The notes beneath the pieces were generated by a model. That model was not told where the DNA came from. It ran no database searches and saw only the letters and a program-made list of their open reading frames with translations. From assembly GCF_008271365.1 (NCBI RefSeq), contig NZ_CP043430.1:2170001-2234000 (forward strand): a stretch of DNA of 64,000 bases. Direction: 5' to 3'. Positions within the stretch are counted from its first letter, which is position 1; every line of letters starts with the position of its first letter. Shown here piece by piece: positions 43,037-50,904 of the stretch. The position numbers and the translations under genes were made by a program. The DNA comes from Microbacterium sp. 1S1. GTDB lineage: Bacteria > Actinomycetota > Actinomycetes > Actinomycetales > Microbacteriaceae.

Positions 43037-45622
43037 GTGCTACGTGGTGCAGGAACGGCGGGAATCGGCGAGAGTGCGGTGCCCGCTCCGGTGAAGGGCG
43101 ACGTCCGGCGGCAGCGGCTGATCTCCAAGTTGACATCCGCGATGGACGGGCCGTGGACGCTCACGCTCGTGAGCGCGCCGGCCGGCTCCGGCAAGACGAG
43201 GATGCTCGCCCAGTGGGCCGGCGATTTTCGCGCGGACCCCGGCGTCGAGCTCGTCTGGGTGTCGCTGGAGCGCGGAGAGGCCGATCTGCCCCTCGTGCGC
43301 ACAGCGTTGGAGCGCATCGACGACCCGGTTCTGCGCAGGGCTCTGGACCGCGTGCCGCCCGTGCGGTCCGTCGCCACGGCACGAGCGCTCGCGCGCTCCC
43401 TTCAGGAGGCCGGGAACCGAATCGTCGTCGTTATCGACGATGTGCATCGTGTCGAGGATGAGGAGACGGCTCAGCTGCTCTCCGCCTTCGTGCAGAGCGC
43501 TCCGGGCAACGTGCACATCGTGCTGTCCGGTCGCGGCATCCGAGCCATCCCGCTCGCCCGCCGCCGCCTCGCCGGCGTTGCACTGGAGATCGATGCCGAT
43601 GCACTCGCGTTCACCCCTGCCGAGGTGCGGGACTTCTTCAGGGCGCGGGGCATCCGGCTCTCCCAGGGGGAGGTCAGCACGGTGCTCTCACGCACAGAAG
43701 GATGGGCGGCCGGGCTGCAGCTCATGGTGCTGGACGCCGCCGGTGAGCAGTCCGTCCTCACTCATCCACTTCGCGGGGACGCGCCGGGAGTCGCGGACTA
43801 CTTCCTGGAGGAGCTCTTCGGAGAGCTCGACGCTCCTCTGCGGACCTTTCTGGAGACGACGGCCGTGGCCGAGGCGTTCACGCCCGAGCTGGCGTCGGTG
43901 CTCTCCGGCGGTTCCCCGGTGGCAACCCTGATCGACCGCCTGCTGCGGATGCAGGTGCTCACGCAGCGGGATGGCGCGGACCCGGCCCAGTATCGCTATC
44001 CGCCGCTCCTGCGGGAGTTCCTCCTGGGACGGCTGCGGGCCAGCGGCGCCGACCGGGTCGAGCGACTGCATCGATCTGCGGCGGAGTGGTTCGCCGCGCA
44101 GCAGCAGCCGCTCCTCGCCCTGCAGCACGCCATCCGCGGTGGCGAAGGGTCCTGCACCGCCGGCGTCCTGCGCCGGTGCGGGATGCAGCTCGTGCTCGAC
44201 GGGCGAGCCGATGCGGTGCGGCAGGCCATGGCAGAGCTGCCCGTGGCGCTGCACGCCGCGCCCACCGTGCGTATGCTCGCCGCCGCCGCGGACCTCGCGT
44301 GCGGTGACGCATCGGCGGCGATCGTGGTGCCACCGATCGGTGCGGAAGAGTGCGAGGCCGACCGACGCTGGCGTGTCGGGATCGAGCTGCACACCGCGCT
44401 GCGGCGGGGCAGAATCGCGGAGATCCTCGACGCTGCGGACGCCGACCTGGGTGCCCTCAGCGGAGACGACCAGCTCGACACCTACGTGCTGCTCGAGGCC
44501 GCGACGGCGGAGCTGTACGTGGGCATGCTCGACCGTGCGGAGGCCACCGCCCGCACGGCGCGCGATCTCGCCCGTGCGATCGGGGCCGGTGCGGCGGAGC
44601 TGCAGGCGGAGGCCGTCCTCGCTACGGCCGGGCTGTTCCGCGGCCGGCTCCGCGACGCGATCGAGGCGGGAACGGCGCTCGAGCGGCGCTGGACCGAACT
44701 CGGCGCGCCGGACAGCCCGTTCTTCGAGGTCACCAGGGTCTGGCGTTTCTGGGTGCCCTACGAGAGCATGCAGACCATCGACGCCGGAGAGACCCTGCGG
44801 ACGGCAGCAGAGATCATCTCGAGTGGCGGGGAGGCCGCCATCTCCCGGGGGCTGCGGGGGATGCGGACGCTCCTCGGCGTCGACCAGATCCTCGACCCCC
44901 GCGAGGCCGCGGTCGCTCTCCTCGACACCCTGACTCCGCGGGACGATCTGCCACTCCCGCCGCACTGGTACGCCATGATGGGCGCCTTCGCGGTGCGTGC
45001 CTTCGATCGGCTGCAGGAGCCGACGCTCCGCGACCGGTTCATCTCCGCTGTCGAGGAGGCTCTGGGTGACGTCGGAGACGTGCTCGTCTTCCGTGCGATC
45101 GCGGCCGCGCATGATCGCCGCGACGGCATCGCGCGCGGCGCGCTCGCTCCCGTGCTGGAGGGCTCCGTGCCGTGTCTGCTCCCGGCATCCATGGTCGACG
45201 CCTGGCTCGTGGAAGCGGAGCTCGATGTGAACGACGGGGAGCCCGACCGTGCGCAGATCGCGCTCGCGACCGCCCTGGCTCTGGCGGAGCCCGAGGACCA
45301 CGTGCGACGCGTCGCCGAAGCCGGCCCTGTCGTCTCGCGTCTGCTGACCGCCAGGGCGACGCCCGGGGCCCGCACGCACCTCGCCGGACGCGTGCGGGAA
45401 CGGCTCGCCGCTGCCGGGGTCCTGGTCGACGAGGAGCTCACCCAGCGCGAACGCATCGTGCTGGCCGCGCTGAGCCGGAATGCCACGCTGCGGCAGATCG
45501 CCCAGCAGGAGTACATCTCCCCGAACACCGTGAAGACCCACGTCCGCAACATCTACCGCAAGCTGGGTGTCTCGGATCGCGACGGTGTGACGGCGGCCGC
45601 CCACGCCCTCGGATTGCTCTGA
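43037..45622 (+). CDS. LAL (large ATP-binding LuxR-type) regulator 1, MalT-like
   Basis: An 861-residue signal-dependent transcription factor. Walker A is APAGSGKT (47-54), VVVIDDVHRV resembles Walker B, and the winged and helical-repeat middle is TPR-like (about 330-780). The C-terminal LuxR HTH reads LTQRERIVLAALSRNATLRQIAQQEYISPNTVKTHVRNIYRKLGVS. GTG 43037 was chosen for the GGGGGG site six bases before it and its distance to Walker A. A GTG at 42944 overlapping the FUSC-like stop is possible but adds unfolded residues. It may control this membrane block. Confidence 0.85.
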   Translation: MLRGAGTAGIGESAVPAPVKGDVRRQRLISKLTSAMDGPWTLTLVSAPAGSGKTRMLAQWAGDFRADPGVELVWVSLERGEADLPLVRTALERIDDPVLRRALDRVPPVRSVATARALARSLQEAGNRIVVVIDDVHRVEDEETAQLLSAFVQSAPGNVHIVLSGRGIRAIPLARRRLAGVALEIDADALAFTPAEVRDFFRARGIRLSQGEVSTVLSRTEGWAAGLQLMVLDAAGEQSVLTHPLRGDAPGVADYFLEELFGELDAPLRTFLETTAVAEAFTPELASVLSGGSPVATLIDRLLRMQVLTQRDGADPAQYRYPPLLREFLLGRLRASGADRVERLHRSAAEWFAAQQQPLLALQHAIRGGEGSCTAGVLRRCGMQLVLDGRADAVRQAMAELPVALHAAPTVRMLAAAADLACGDASAAIVVPPIGAEECEADRRWRVGIELHTALRRGRIAEILDAADADLGALSGDDQLDTYVLLEAATAELYVGMLDRAEATARTARDLARAIGAGAAELQAEAVLATAGLFRGRLRDAIEAGTALERRWTELGAPDSPFFEVTRVWRFWVPYESMQTIDAGETLRTAAEIISSGGEAAISRGLRGMRTLLGVDQILDPREAAVALLDTLTPRDDLPLPPHWYAMMGAFAVRAFDRLQEPTLRDRFISAVEEALGDVGDVLVFRAIAAAHDRRDGIARGALAPVLEGSVPCLLPASMVDAWLVEAELDVNDGEPDRAQIALATALALAEPEDHVRRVAEAGPVVSRLLTARATPGARTHLAGRVRERLAAAGVLVDEELTQRERIVLAALSRNATLRQIAQQEYISPNTVKTHVRNIYRKLGVSDRDGVTAAAHALGLL

Positions 45623-45705
45623 GGGCGCGGGCGCCGCCAGGGTCGTCCGTCGCGGGCCATGGCTGCCGCCAGGTGTGCCTCCAGGTCGAGGTCGCGTGTC
45701 CCACG

Positions 45706-46422
45706 TCAGACCAGGGCGGTGAGCCCTTTGTCCAGCTGCAGCCCTCCGATCACGAGCAGCATGGCGGCGTTGAGGACATGGGTGTTCCCGGCGATCCACG
45801 TTCGCAGACGGTCCAGCGCCGGCTGTGCGGCCGCGCCACGGGCGACGACGTACAACACCGGGCCGGCGATCGGCAGCGCCCCGAGGACAACGAAGACGAC
45901 GGCGGTGGCAGCGGTCGCGGGGGGACCGACGTCGGCCAGCGAGATGTCGAGGGCGGCGATGACCGCGCAGGACGCGTCCACGGGATTGAGGACGAACAGG
46001 GCGAGCCCGAGCAGGAACGTGCGACCCGGCCGGAACGACTCCACCGAGCGCAGCCATCCCGGAAGCTGGGGGGAGGCGGCGACCACCTCTCGCGGCGACG
46101 AGGCCCCGGCCATCGCCACGATTCGTGCTCGTCCCTTGCGATACACCCAGATCGCGGCGCTCGTGAGAACGACCCCCAGCAGGAGCCGCACGAGCGGAAC
46201 CCAGAGCGGCGGCTCGAGCCGCTCGTGGACGGCGACCGTGCGGAACAGCCAGAGGTACACGACCAGCAGGCCGGCGAGTCCCACCAGCCAGCCCAGCAGG
46301 TAGGCGATTCCATTCGCGCGAGCACGTCGCGAGACCAGCACCGCCACAAGCGCCATGATGGCCAGCGGGCTCAGGATCACCCCGAGAACCACGGGGAGCA
46401 GCGAGACGACGAGCTCGCCCAT
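45706..46422 (-). CDS. GAP/Sap-family membrane protein, copy 1
   Basis: A 238-residue protein of about six membrane helices: ELVVSLLPVVLGVILSPLAIMALVAVL first, VLNPVDASCAVIAALDISLA in the middle, and NTHVLNAAMLLVIGGLQLDKGL last. This is the GAP family (mycobacterial Gap and Sap, the latter tied to sulfolipid or glycopeptidolipid export). ATG 46422 has GGAGGGA directly upstream; an in-frame ATG seven codons earlier is less likely. It is last in the SulP-GAP-GAP operon. Confidence 0.8.
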   Translation of the reverse strand: MGELVVSLLPVVLGVILSPLAIMALVAVLVSRRARANGIAYLLGWLVGLAGLLVVYLWLFRTVAVHERLEPPLWVPLVRLLLGVVLTSAAIWVYRKGRARIVAMAGASSPREVVAASPQLPGWLRSVESFRPGRTFLLGLALFVLNPVDASCAVIAALDISLADVGPPATAATAVVFVVLGALPIAGPVLYVVARGAAAQPALDRLRTWIAGNTHVLNAAMLLVIGGLQLDKGLTALV

Positions 46423-46465
46423 ACGTCCCTCCTTCCCGGCCACTCGCTGCGCCGGTACGCCGCGC

Positions 46466-47137
46466 TCAGAAGCTGCCGATGCCCTTGCCGATCATGGAGA
46501 CTCCGATCACGAGCAGCAGCACGGCCATGATGACGGCGTTCTCGGCGGCGAGCCATCCGCGGAGCGCGTCGAGCGGAGCCCGCAGCCGGGCGGCCGCGAA
46601 CAGGTAACCGATGACGGGCACCAGTACCGTCGACGCCCCGATCAGCGTGAAGACGGCGATCACGAGGATCGTGGAACCCACGTCCAGCGATGCGGCACCG
46701 ATGTCGACGCCGGCGCCGGCCGCGAGCAGGAGGTTCTTCGGGTTCACGGCGGAGAGGAGGAGTCCCAGTCCGAGTGCCACGCCGAAGGACATCGTGTCGA
46801 TCGCCTTCATCCACGGCGGAAGGGCGGCCGATCGTCCGGCTTTCGGGCGCTTCCGCCACTGCCCGACGGCGAGCACGAGCAGGAGGATACCGAGGAGGAG
46901 CTGGATAGCGCCCCGGACGGGGCGGGAGGCATCGGGATCCTCCTCGGGGAGCACCGCCGACAGCAGCGTGAACACGGTGACCGCCGCGACGATGCCAACG
47001 ACCCAGCCCATCAGGAACCCGACGCTCGTGACGCGGGCCTTCGGGGACAGCAGCATGAGGATCGCGGCGATGATGGGCACGGGGCTGATCGCCACTCCCA
47101 CGGCGAGGGGGAGTATCTCCCCGATGACGGCACCCAT
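46466..47137 (-). CDS. GAP/Sap-family membrane protein, copy 2
   Basis: A 223-residue paralogue of the neighbouring GAP protein with the same six-helix layout: IGEILPLAVGVAISPVPIIAAILML first, LLLSAVNPKNLLLAAGAGVDIG in the middle, and NAVIMAVLLLVIGVSMIGKGIGSF last. It starts directly after the SulP stop (no spacer) and is 43 bases before the other GAP start. A family role in lipid or small-molecule export is inferred only. Confidence 0.8.
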   Translation of the reverse strand: MGAVIGEILPLAVGVAISPVPIIAAILMLLSPKARVTSVGFLMGWVVGIVAAVTVFTLLSAVLPEEDPDASRPVRGAIQLLLGILLLVLAVGQWRKRPKAGRSAALPPWMKAIDTMSFGVALGLGLLLSAVNPKNLLLAAGAGVDIGAASLDVGSTILVIAVFTLIGASTVLVPVIGYLFAAARLRAPLDALRGWLAAENAVIMAVLLLVIGVSMIGKGIGSF

Positions 47138-48817
47138 TCAGTCGCCCTTCCTGTTCGGCGCCGGCGACGTGGTGTCGGTCGACGCGAGATCCTTGATGGC
47201 GGCCCGGTTGGTCGCGTAGACCGTCTCCCGGTCGAGGAGTCCCAGGGCTCGGAGCCGGTGGAGCGTGTTGGGCCGGACGCGGCTGAAGGCCAGGGAGATC
47301 GACTGAGCGTCGAGCCACTCCCGCAGCGCTTGGAAAGCCTCGGCCCCGGTGACGTCGACGTCGGTGACGGCCTCCATGTCGATCACGACATGCCGCACGG
47401 AGGGGGTGCCCGCTGCCCGCACGGCCTCCTTCACCGCACTGGAGAACACGGCACCGTTGGCGAAGAAGAGGGGGGCGGCGAGGCGCACCACGATCACGCC
47501 CGGGGCGGTCGTCGTGCCGGCGGGGGCGTCCTCTAGCAGGGACTCACCGGGGTCACCCGAGGATTCCAGGACATCGATCGCCGGGTGGGAGGCCCGTTGC
47601 GCGAGGTTGACGAGCGCGAGCACGAACGCCACGACGATGCCCGCGATCGAGCCGACGAAAAGGGTCACGAGGAAGCAGACCGCGCCGATGACGAACTCGA
47701 AGCGGTCCAAGCGCCAGAGGGCGATGAAGTCGCGCACACCGAGAAGCGGGATGATCGCCACTCCGACGATCGCCCCGATCGCCGGAGAGGGGATGTCGGC
47801 GAGGAGGGCGGTGCCGAACAGCAGCAGGAGGAGCGTGCCCACGGCGAGCACGAGGGCCGGGAGCTGCGTGCGCGACCCCGCCTGATCCATCGCCGCCGTG
47901 CGGGAGGTGGACGACCCGACCGCGAAGCTGCCCTGGGCGCCCGCGGCGAAGTTCGCGACCCCGAAAGCGAGCAGATCGCGGTTGGCGTGGAACGGGTAGC
48001 GGTGCTTCTCGGCGTACGACCGGGACACGAGCAGACCCTCCGCCGTGGTCACCAGCGTCAGCGCGATGGCGGACGGGACGAGCGCGAGCCACAGGGACCA
48101 GTCGATGACCGGCCAGGTGAGCGCCGGTGGCCCGGCGGGCACTTCCCCGAGAACGTCCACCCCGCGCCCGTCGAGGCCGGTGAGCACGACCACGACCGTC
48201 GTTGCGATGAGGACGACGAGAGCCCAGGGGACGGCACGGAGGTAGCGTTTCCCGAGGAGCAGCACCGCGACGGAGGCGGCGGCCAGGAGCACGGACCACC
48301 CGTTGAGCGTGGGAAAACCGGTGATCAACGCCACGGTCTTGTCGACGAACTCCGCTCCGGAGTCGATCTTCACCCCGAGCATCTTCGCGATCTGGCTCAC
48401 CATGATGTCCAGCGCCAGGCCGCCGACGAAACCGACGAGGATCGGCTTGGAGAGGAAGTTCGCCAGGAATCCGAGCTTGAAGACGGCGAGCAGCAGGAAC
48501 ATCCCGCCGCAGAGGATCGCCTGGGCGAGGGCCAGCGTGGCGTAGTCGGCGCTGCCCGCGACCGCCAGGCCGCCGATGGAGGAAGCCACGAGGGCAGCCG
48601 CGGCGGCGTCGGGTGAGGCGACGACCTGCCGAGACGAGACGACGAGGGCGTAGGCGACCGTCGGGACGATCAGCGCGTACAGACCCGCGGTCGCCGGGAG
48701 GCCGGCGATCTGCGCATACCCGATGTTGAGCGGGATGGCGATCGCCAGGAGCGTGACCCCCGCGGTGAGCTCGGTTGCGAGGTTGCGCCTGGTCAGGCCG
48801 GCGAGCGGACGCGGCAT
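47138..48817 (-). CDS. SulP-family anion transporter with STAS domain, copy 2
   Basis: A 559-residue SulP protein, first in a three-gene operon with two GAP proteins. The signature AGVTLLAIAIPLNIGYAQIAGLPATAGLYALIVPTVAYAL occurs at 15-55. A SSTSRTAAMDQAGSRTQLPALVLA segment follows the core. The C-terminal STAS domain is complete (VIVVRLAAPLFFANG, HVVIDMEAVTDVDVTGAEAFQAL). It may carry bicarbonate or sulfate; the ion is not predictable. Confidence 0.92.
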   Translation of the reverse strand: MPRPLAGLTRRNLATELTAGVTLLAIAIPLNIGYAQIAGLPATAGLYALIVPTVAYALVVSSRQVVASPDAAAAALVASSIGGLAVAGSADYATLALAQAILCGGMFLLLAVFKLGFLANFLSKPILVGFVGGLALDIMVSQIAKMLGVKIDSGAEFVDKTVALITGFPTLNGWSVLLAAASVAVLLLGKRYLRAVPWALVVLIATTVVVVLTGLDGRGVDVLGEVPAGPPALTWPVIDWSLWLALVPSAIALTLVTTAEGLLVSRSYAEKHRYPFHANRDLLAFGVANFAAGAQGSFAVGSSTSRTAAMDQAGSRTQLPALVLAVGTLLLLLFGTALLADIPSPAIGAIVGVAIIPLLGVRDFIALWRLDRFEFVIGAVCFLVTLFVGSIAGIVVAFVLALVNLAQRASHPAIDVLESSGDPGESLLEDAPAGTTTAPGVIVVRLAAPLFFANGAVFSSAVKEAVRAAGTPSVRHVVIDMEAVTDVDVTGAEAFQALREWLDAQSISLAFSRVRPNTLHRLRALGLLDRETVYATNRAAIKDLASTDTTSPAPNRKGD

Positions 48818-48899
48818 GCGTTCTCCCTTCGTCGGCCGGCGGCACGTTCCGGCTTCACGATGGCACCGCTTCGCGTCCGCGGCCAGAGCGACGCGGAAC

Positions 48900-48912
48900 C
48901 TCGCCCTGGTGA
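48900..48912. promoter_or_regulatory. Class-1 palindrome CTCGCCCTGGTGA
   Basis: Third class-1 site. It lies 83-95 bases upstream of the SulP copy 2 start, at a distance similar to the copy 1 site. Confidence 0.4.
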
Positions 48913-48943
48913 TTTCCGCCCGCCCCGGAACGGCGCGGCCGTG

Positions 48944-50074
48944 TCAGCGCCGTCGGAACGGTCGCCGCGGTGGCGCCTGCGGCTCGGCGGCCTGCGGGGC
49001 GGGGAGGGCGGTGCGATCACCGCTGATCCAGCGCACCCAACTGGCGCCCGGATCGCCCTCCAGCACGACGGCGCGGACGAGCAGCGTCAGCGGGATCGAC
49101 AGGATCGCACCCAGGGGCCCGATCACGAAGGTCCAGAAGATGACGGAGAAGAAGCTCAGGGTGAGGCTCAGGTCGACCGCATCGCTGACGAACTTGGGTT
49201 GGACGAGGACCTGGAGGACGACGTTGACGACGCAGTACACCGCGACCACCCCGAGCAGCAGCGGCCACCCGCCGACCACGAAGGCGAGGATCGCCGGCGG
49301 GATGAGCCCCAGGACGAAGCCGATGTTCGGGATGAAGTTGGTCACGAACGCGAGGATGGCCCAGACCACCGGTGCGGGCACCCCCAACCACCACAGGGCG
49401 AGACCGTCGATGATCGCGACCACGGCACCGAACGCGGCATTGACGACGTAGTAGCGACGGACGCCCGTCTGCAGCCGGGTGATGCGATCGAGGACCGCTC
49501 CGTGAGTGGCGCCGAAGAGAGCGCGGGCCTGGCGGTAGCGAGCGGCGTCCGCCGCGAGGAAGATGATGTAGGCGCAGACGAAGAACAAGGCGGTCGCCAC
49601 GCCCAGCACCGCGGCACCCAGGCTTCCCGCGACGCCGAGGAGCGTCTCCGGGTCGAGGACGGAGGCGGCAGCATCCGCCGCCTCCTGATCCAGCCCCAGG
49701 GACTGCAACCACACGACGACGCCGTCTGCGGTGCGCACGAGGTCATCCTGGGACGCGAGGTCGCCGACGAGCCGGGCGAACTGGGTGCCGGCCAACCACA
49801 GCAGCGCGGCCATCGCCGACAGGATCACGTAGGCGAGCACGATCACCGCCGTCGTGCCGACCCAGGCAGGCCAGCCTCGGCGCTGGAAGGGACGGCGGAG
49901 GGGCTCGCAGATCACGACGATGACGATCGCGAGGGCCAGCGGGCCGAACACCTCACGGGCGACGGCGATGCCGGCGAGAGCGATGACGCTTGCCGCCAGG
50001 ATCAACAGAACCTTCAGCGCCGGCGGCATCGTGCGGTCCCGGTCGGGGCCGGGGGAGTTCGGAAGCGAGGTCAC
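48944..50074 (-). CDS. AI-2E-family (YdiK/PerM-like) transporter
   Basis: A 376-residue protein with about eight membrane helices; the family marks are WAILAFVTNFIPNIGFVLGLIPPAILAFV and VVLQVLVQPKFVSDAVDLSLTLSFFSVIFWTFVIGPLGAIL. The AI-2E name covers AI-2 exporters and Na+/H+ antiporters, so the substrate is open. GTG 50074 was chosen for the GGAAGCGAGG upstream; ATG 16 codons later is possible. It is divergent from an unknown membrane protein. Confidence 0.85.
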   Translation of the reverse strand: MTSLPNSPGPDRDRTMPPALKVLLILAASVIALAGIAVAREVFGPLALAIVIVVICEPLRRPFQRRGWPAWVGTTAVIVLAYVILSAMAALLWLAGTQFARLVGDLASQDDLVRTADGVVVWLQSLGLDQEAADAAASVLDPETLLGVAGSLGAAVLGVATALFFVCAYIIFLAADAARYRQARALFGATHGAVLDRITRLQTGVRRYYVVNAAFGAVVAIIDGLALWWLGVPAPVVWAILAFVTNFIPNIGFVLGLIPPAILAFVVGGWPLLLGVVAVYCVVNVVLQVLVQPKFVSDAVDLSLTLSFFSVIFWTFVIGPLGAILSIPLTLLVRAVVLEGDPGASWVRWISGDRTALPAPQAAEPQAPPRRPFRRR

Positions 50075-50141
50075 GCCGCCAGCGTATCCGCCGCACGGGC
50101 CGACCCTCCGGGGCTCGCCCGATCCGACCGGTGATCGGACG

Positions 50142-50158
50142 TCACCCGCCCCGGGTGA
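50142..50158. promoter_or_regulatory. Class-2 site TCACCC-N5-GGGTGA
   Basis: TCACCC (50142-50147), five bases, GGGTGA (50153-50158), in the divergent space of the AI-2E-family gene and the unknown gene at 50201. A TCCGA-N7-TCGGA repeat (50123-50139) lies beside it. Confidence 0.35.
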
Positions 50159-50188
50159 GCGTCGCGGCTCGGGACAGGCGGTGGCCCC

Positions 50189-50194
50189 AAGAAT
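50189..50194 (+). promoter_or_regulatory. -10-like AAGAAT before the unknown membrane gene
   Basis: AAGAAT ends six bases before ATG 50201, the same geometry as other leaderless starts here, though the first base is not T. Confidence 0.3.
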
Positions 50195-50200
50195 GAGTGC

Positions 50201-50824
50201 ATGACCGCGCACAGCGAGACCCGGCCGTCGCATCGGTTCCTCGATGTCGCCACCGTGGTCCTGCTGTCGGTGACCGCCGTGCTCACGGCGTGGTGCGGTT
50301 TCGAAGCGTCCAAGTGGGGAGGCGAGATGTCCATCGCCTTCAGCCAGGCATCGTCGGCGCGCGTGGAAGCGGCGTCTGCCAGGGCGACGGCGCAGGCCGC
50401 ACGTCAGTACGACCTCACGCTCTACACGGAGTGGGTGCTCGCCGAGGCGGACGGCCGCGCGGACCTCGTCCCGTTCATCGAGCAGCGCTTCACGGAGGAG
50501 TTCGCCGTGGCGTTCGACGCCTGGGAGGCGGGCGGGCGGAGCGAGCGGGGACCGTTCGTGATGGAGGAGTACGTCCCTCCGGGAACGGTCGAGGCCGAAG
50601 AGCTGTCCGCCGAGGCTGATGCGCGGTTCGCCGACGCCTTGCGGAACAATCAGCGCGGCGACGACTACTCTCTCCTCACGGTTCTCTTCGCGCTCGTGCT
50701 GTTCTTCGCCGCGCTCTCGCAGAACCAGCGCGCGATGTGGCGCCGCACGGTCTTCCTGGGCCTCAGCGGTTTCATCGCGGTCATCGGCGTCGTCCTGCTC
50801 GCCACCTTTCCGATCAAGCTCTGA
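50201..50824 (+). CDS. Hypothetical membrane protein
   Basis: A 207-residue protein. One helix near the N-terminus (FLDVATVVLLSVTAVLTAWCGFEA), an Ala/Glu-rich helical extracytoplasmic or cytoplasmic domain of about 115 residues, and two C-terminal helices (LLTVLFALVLFFAALSQNQRAMW, then VFLGLSGFIAVIGVVLLATFPI). The layout resembles DUF4337-type proteins, but identity is not certain. Codon use is like its neighbours. Divergent from the AI-2E-family gene and 80 bases before the second LAL regulator. Confidence 0.7.
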   Translation: MTAHSETRPSHRFLDVATVVLLSVTAVLTAWCGFEASKWGGEMSIAFSQASSARVEAASARATAQAARQYDLTLYTEWVLAEADGRADLVPFIEQRFTEEFAVAFDAWEAGGRSERGPFVMEEYVPPGTVEAEELSAEADARFADALRNNQRGDDYSLLTVLFALVLFFAALSQNQRAMWRRTVFLGLSGFIAVIGVVLLATFPIKL

Positions 50825-50839
50825 TTCTTCCCGCCCACA

Positions 50840-50852
50840 TTCATCCGGGTGA
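50840..50852. promoter_or_regulatory. Class-1 palindrome TTCATCCGGGTGA
   Basis: Fourth class-1 site, 52-64 bases before the second LAL start. A CTAGG-containing -10-like region follows about 20 bases later, a plausible activator or repressor position. Confidence 0.4.
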
Positions 50853-50904
50853 TTGCCGGTCCGATGGCTAGGGGCGGAGTTCCCGCCCGTGGTTTCGTGT
50901 TGGC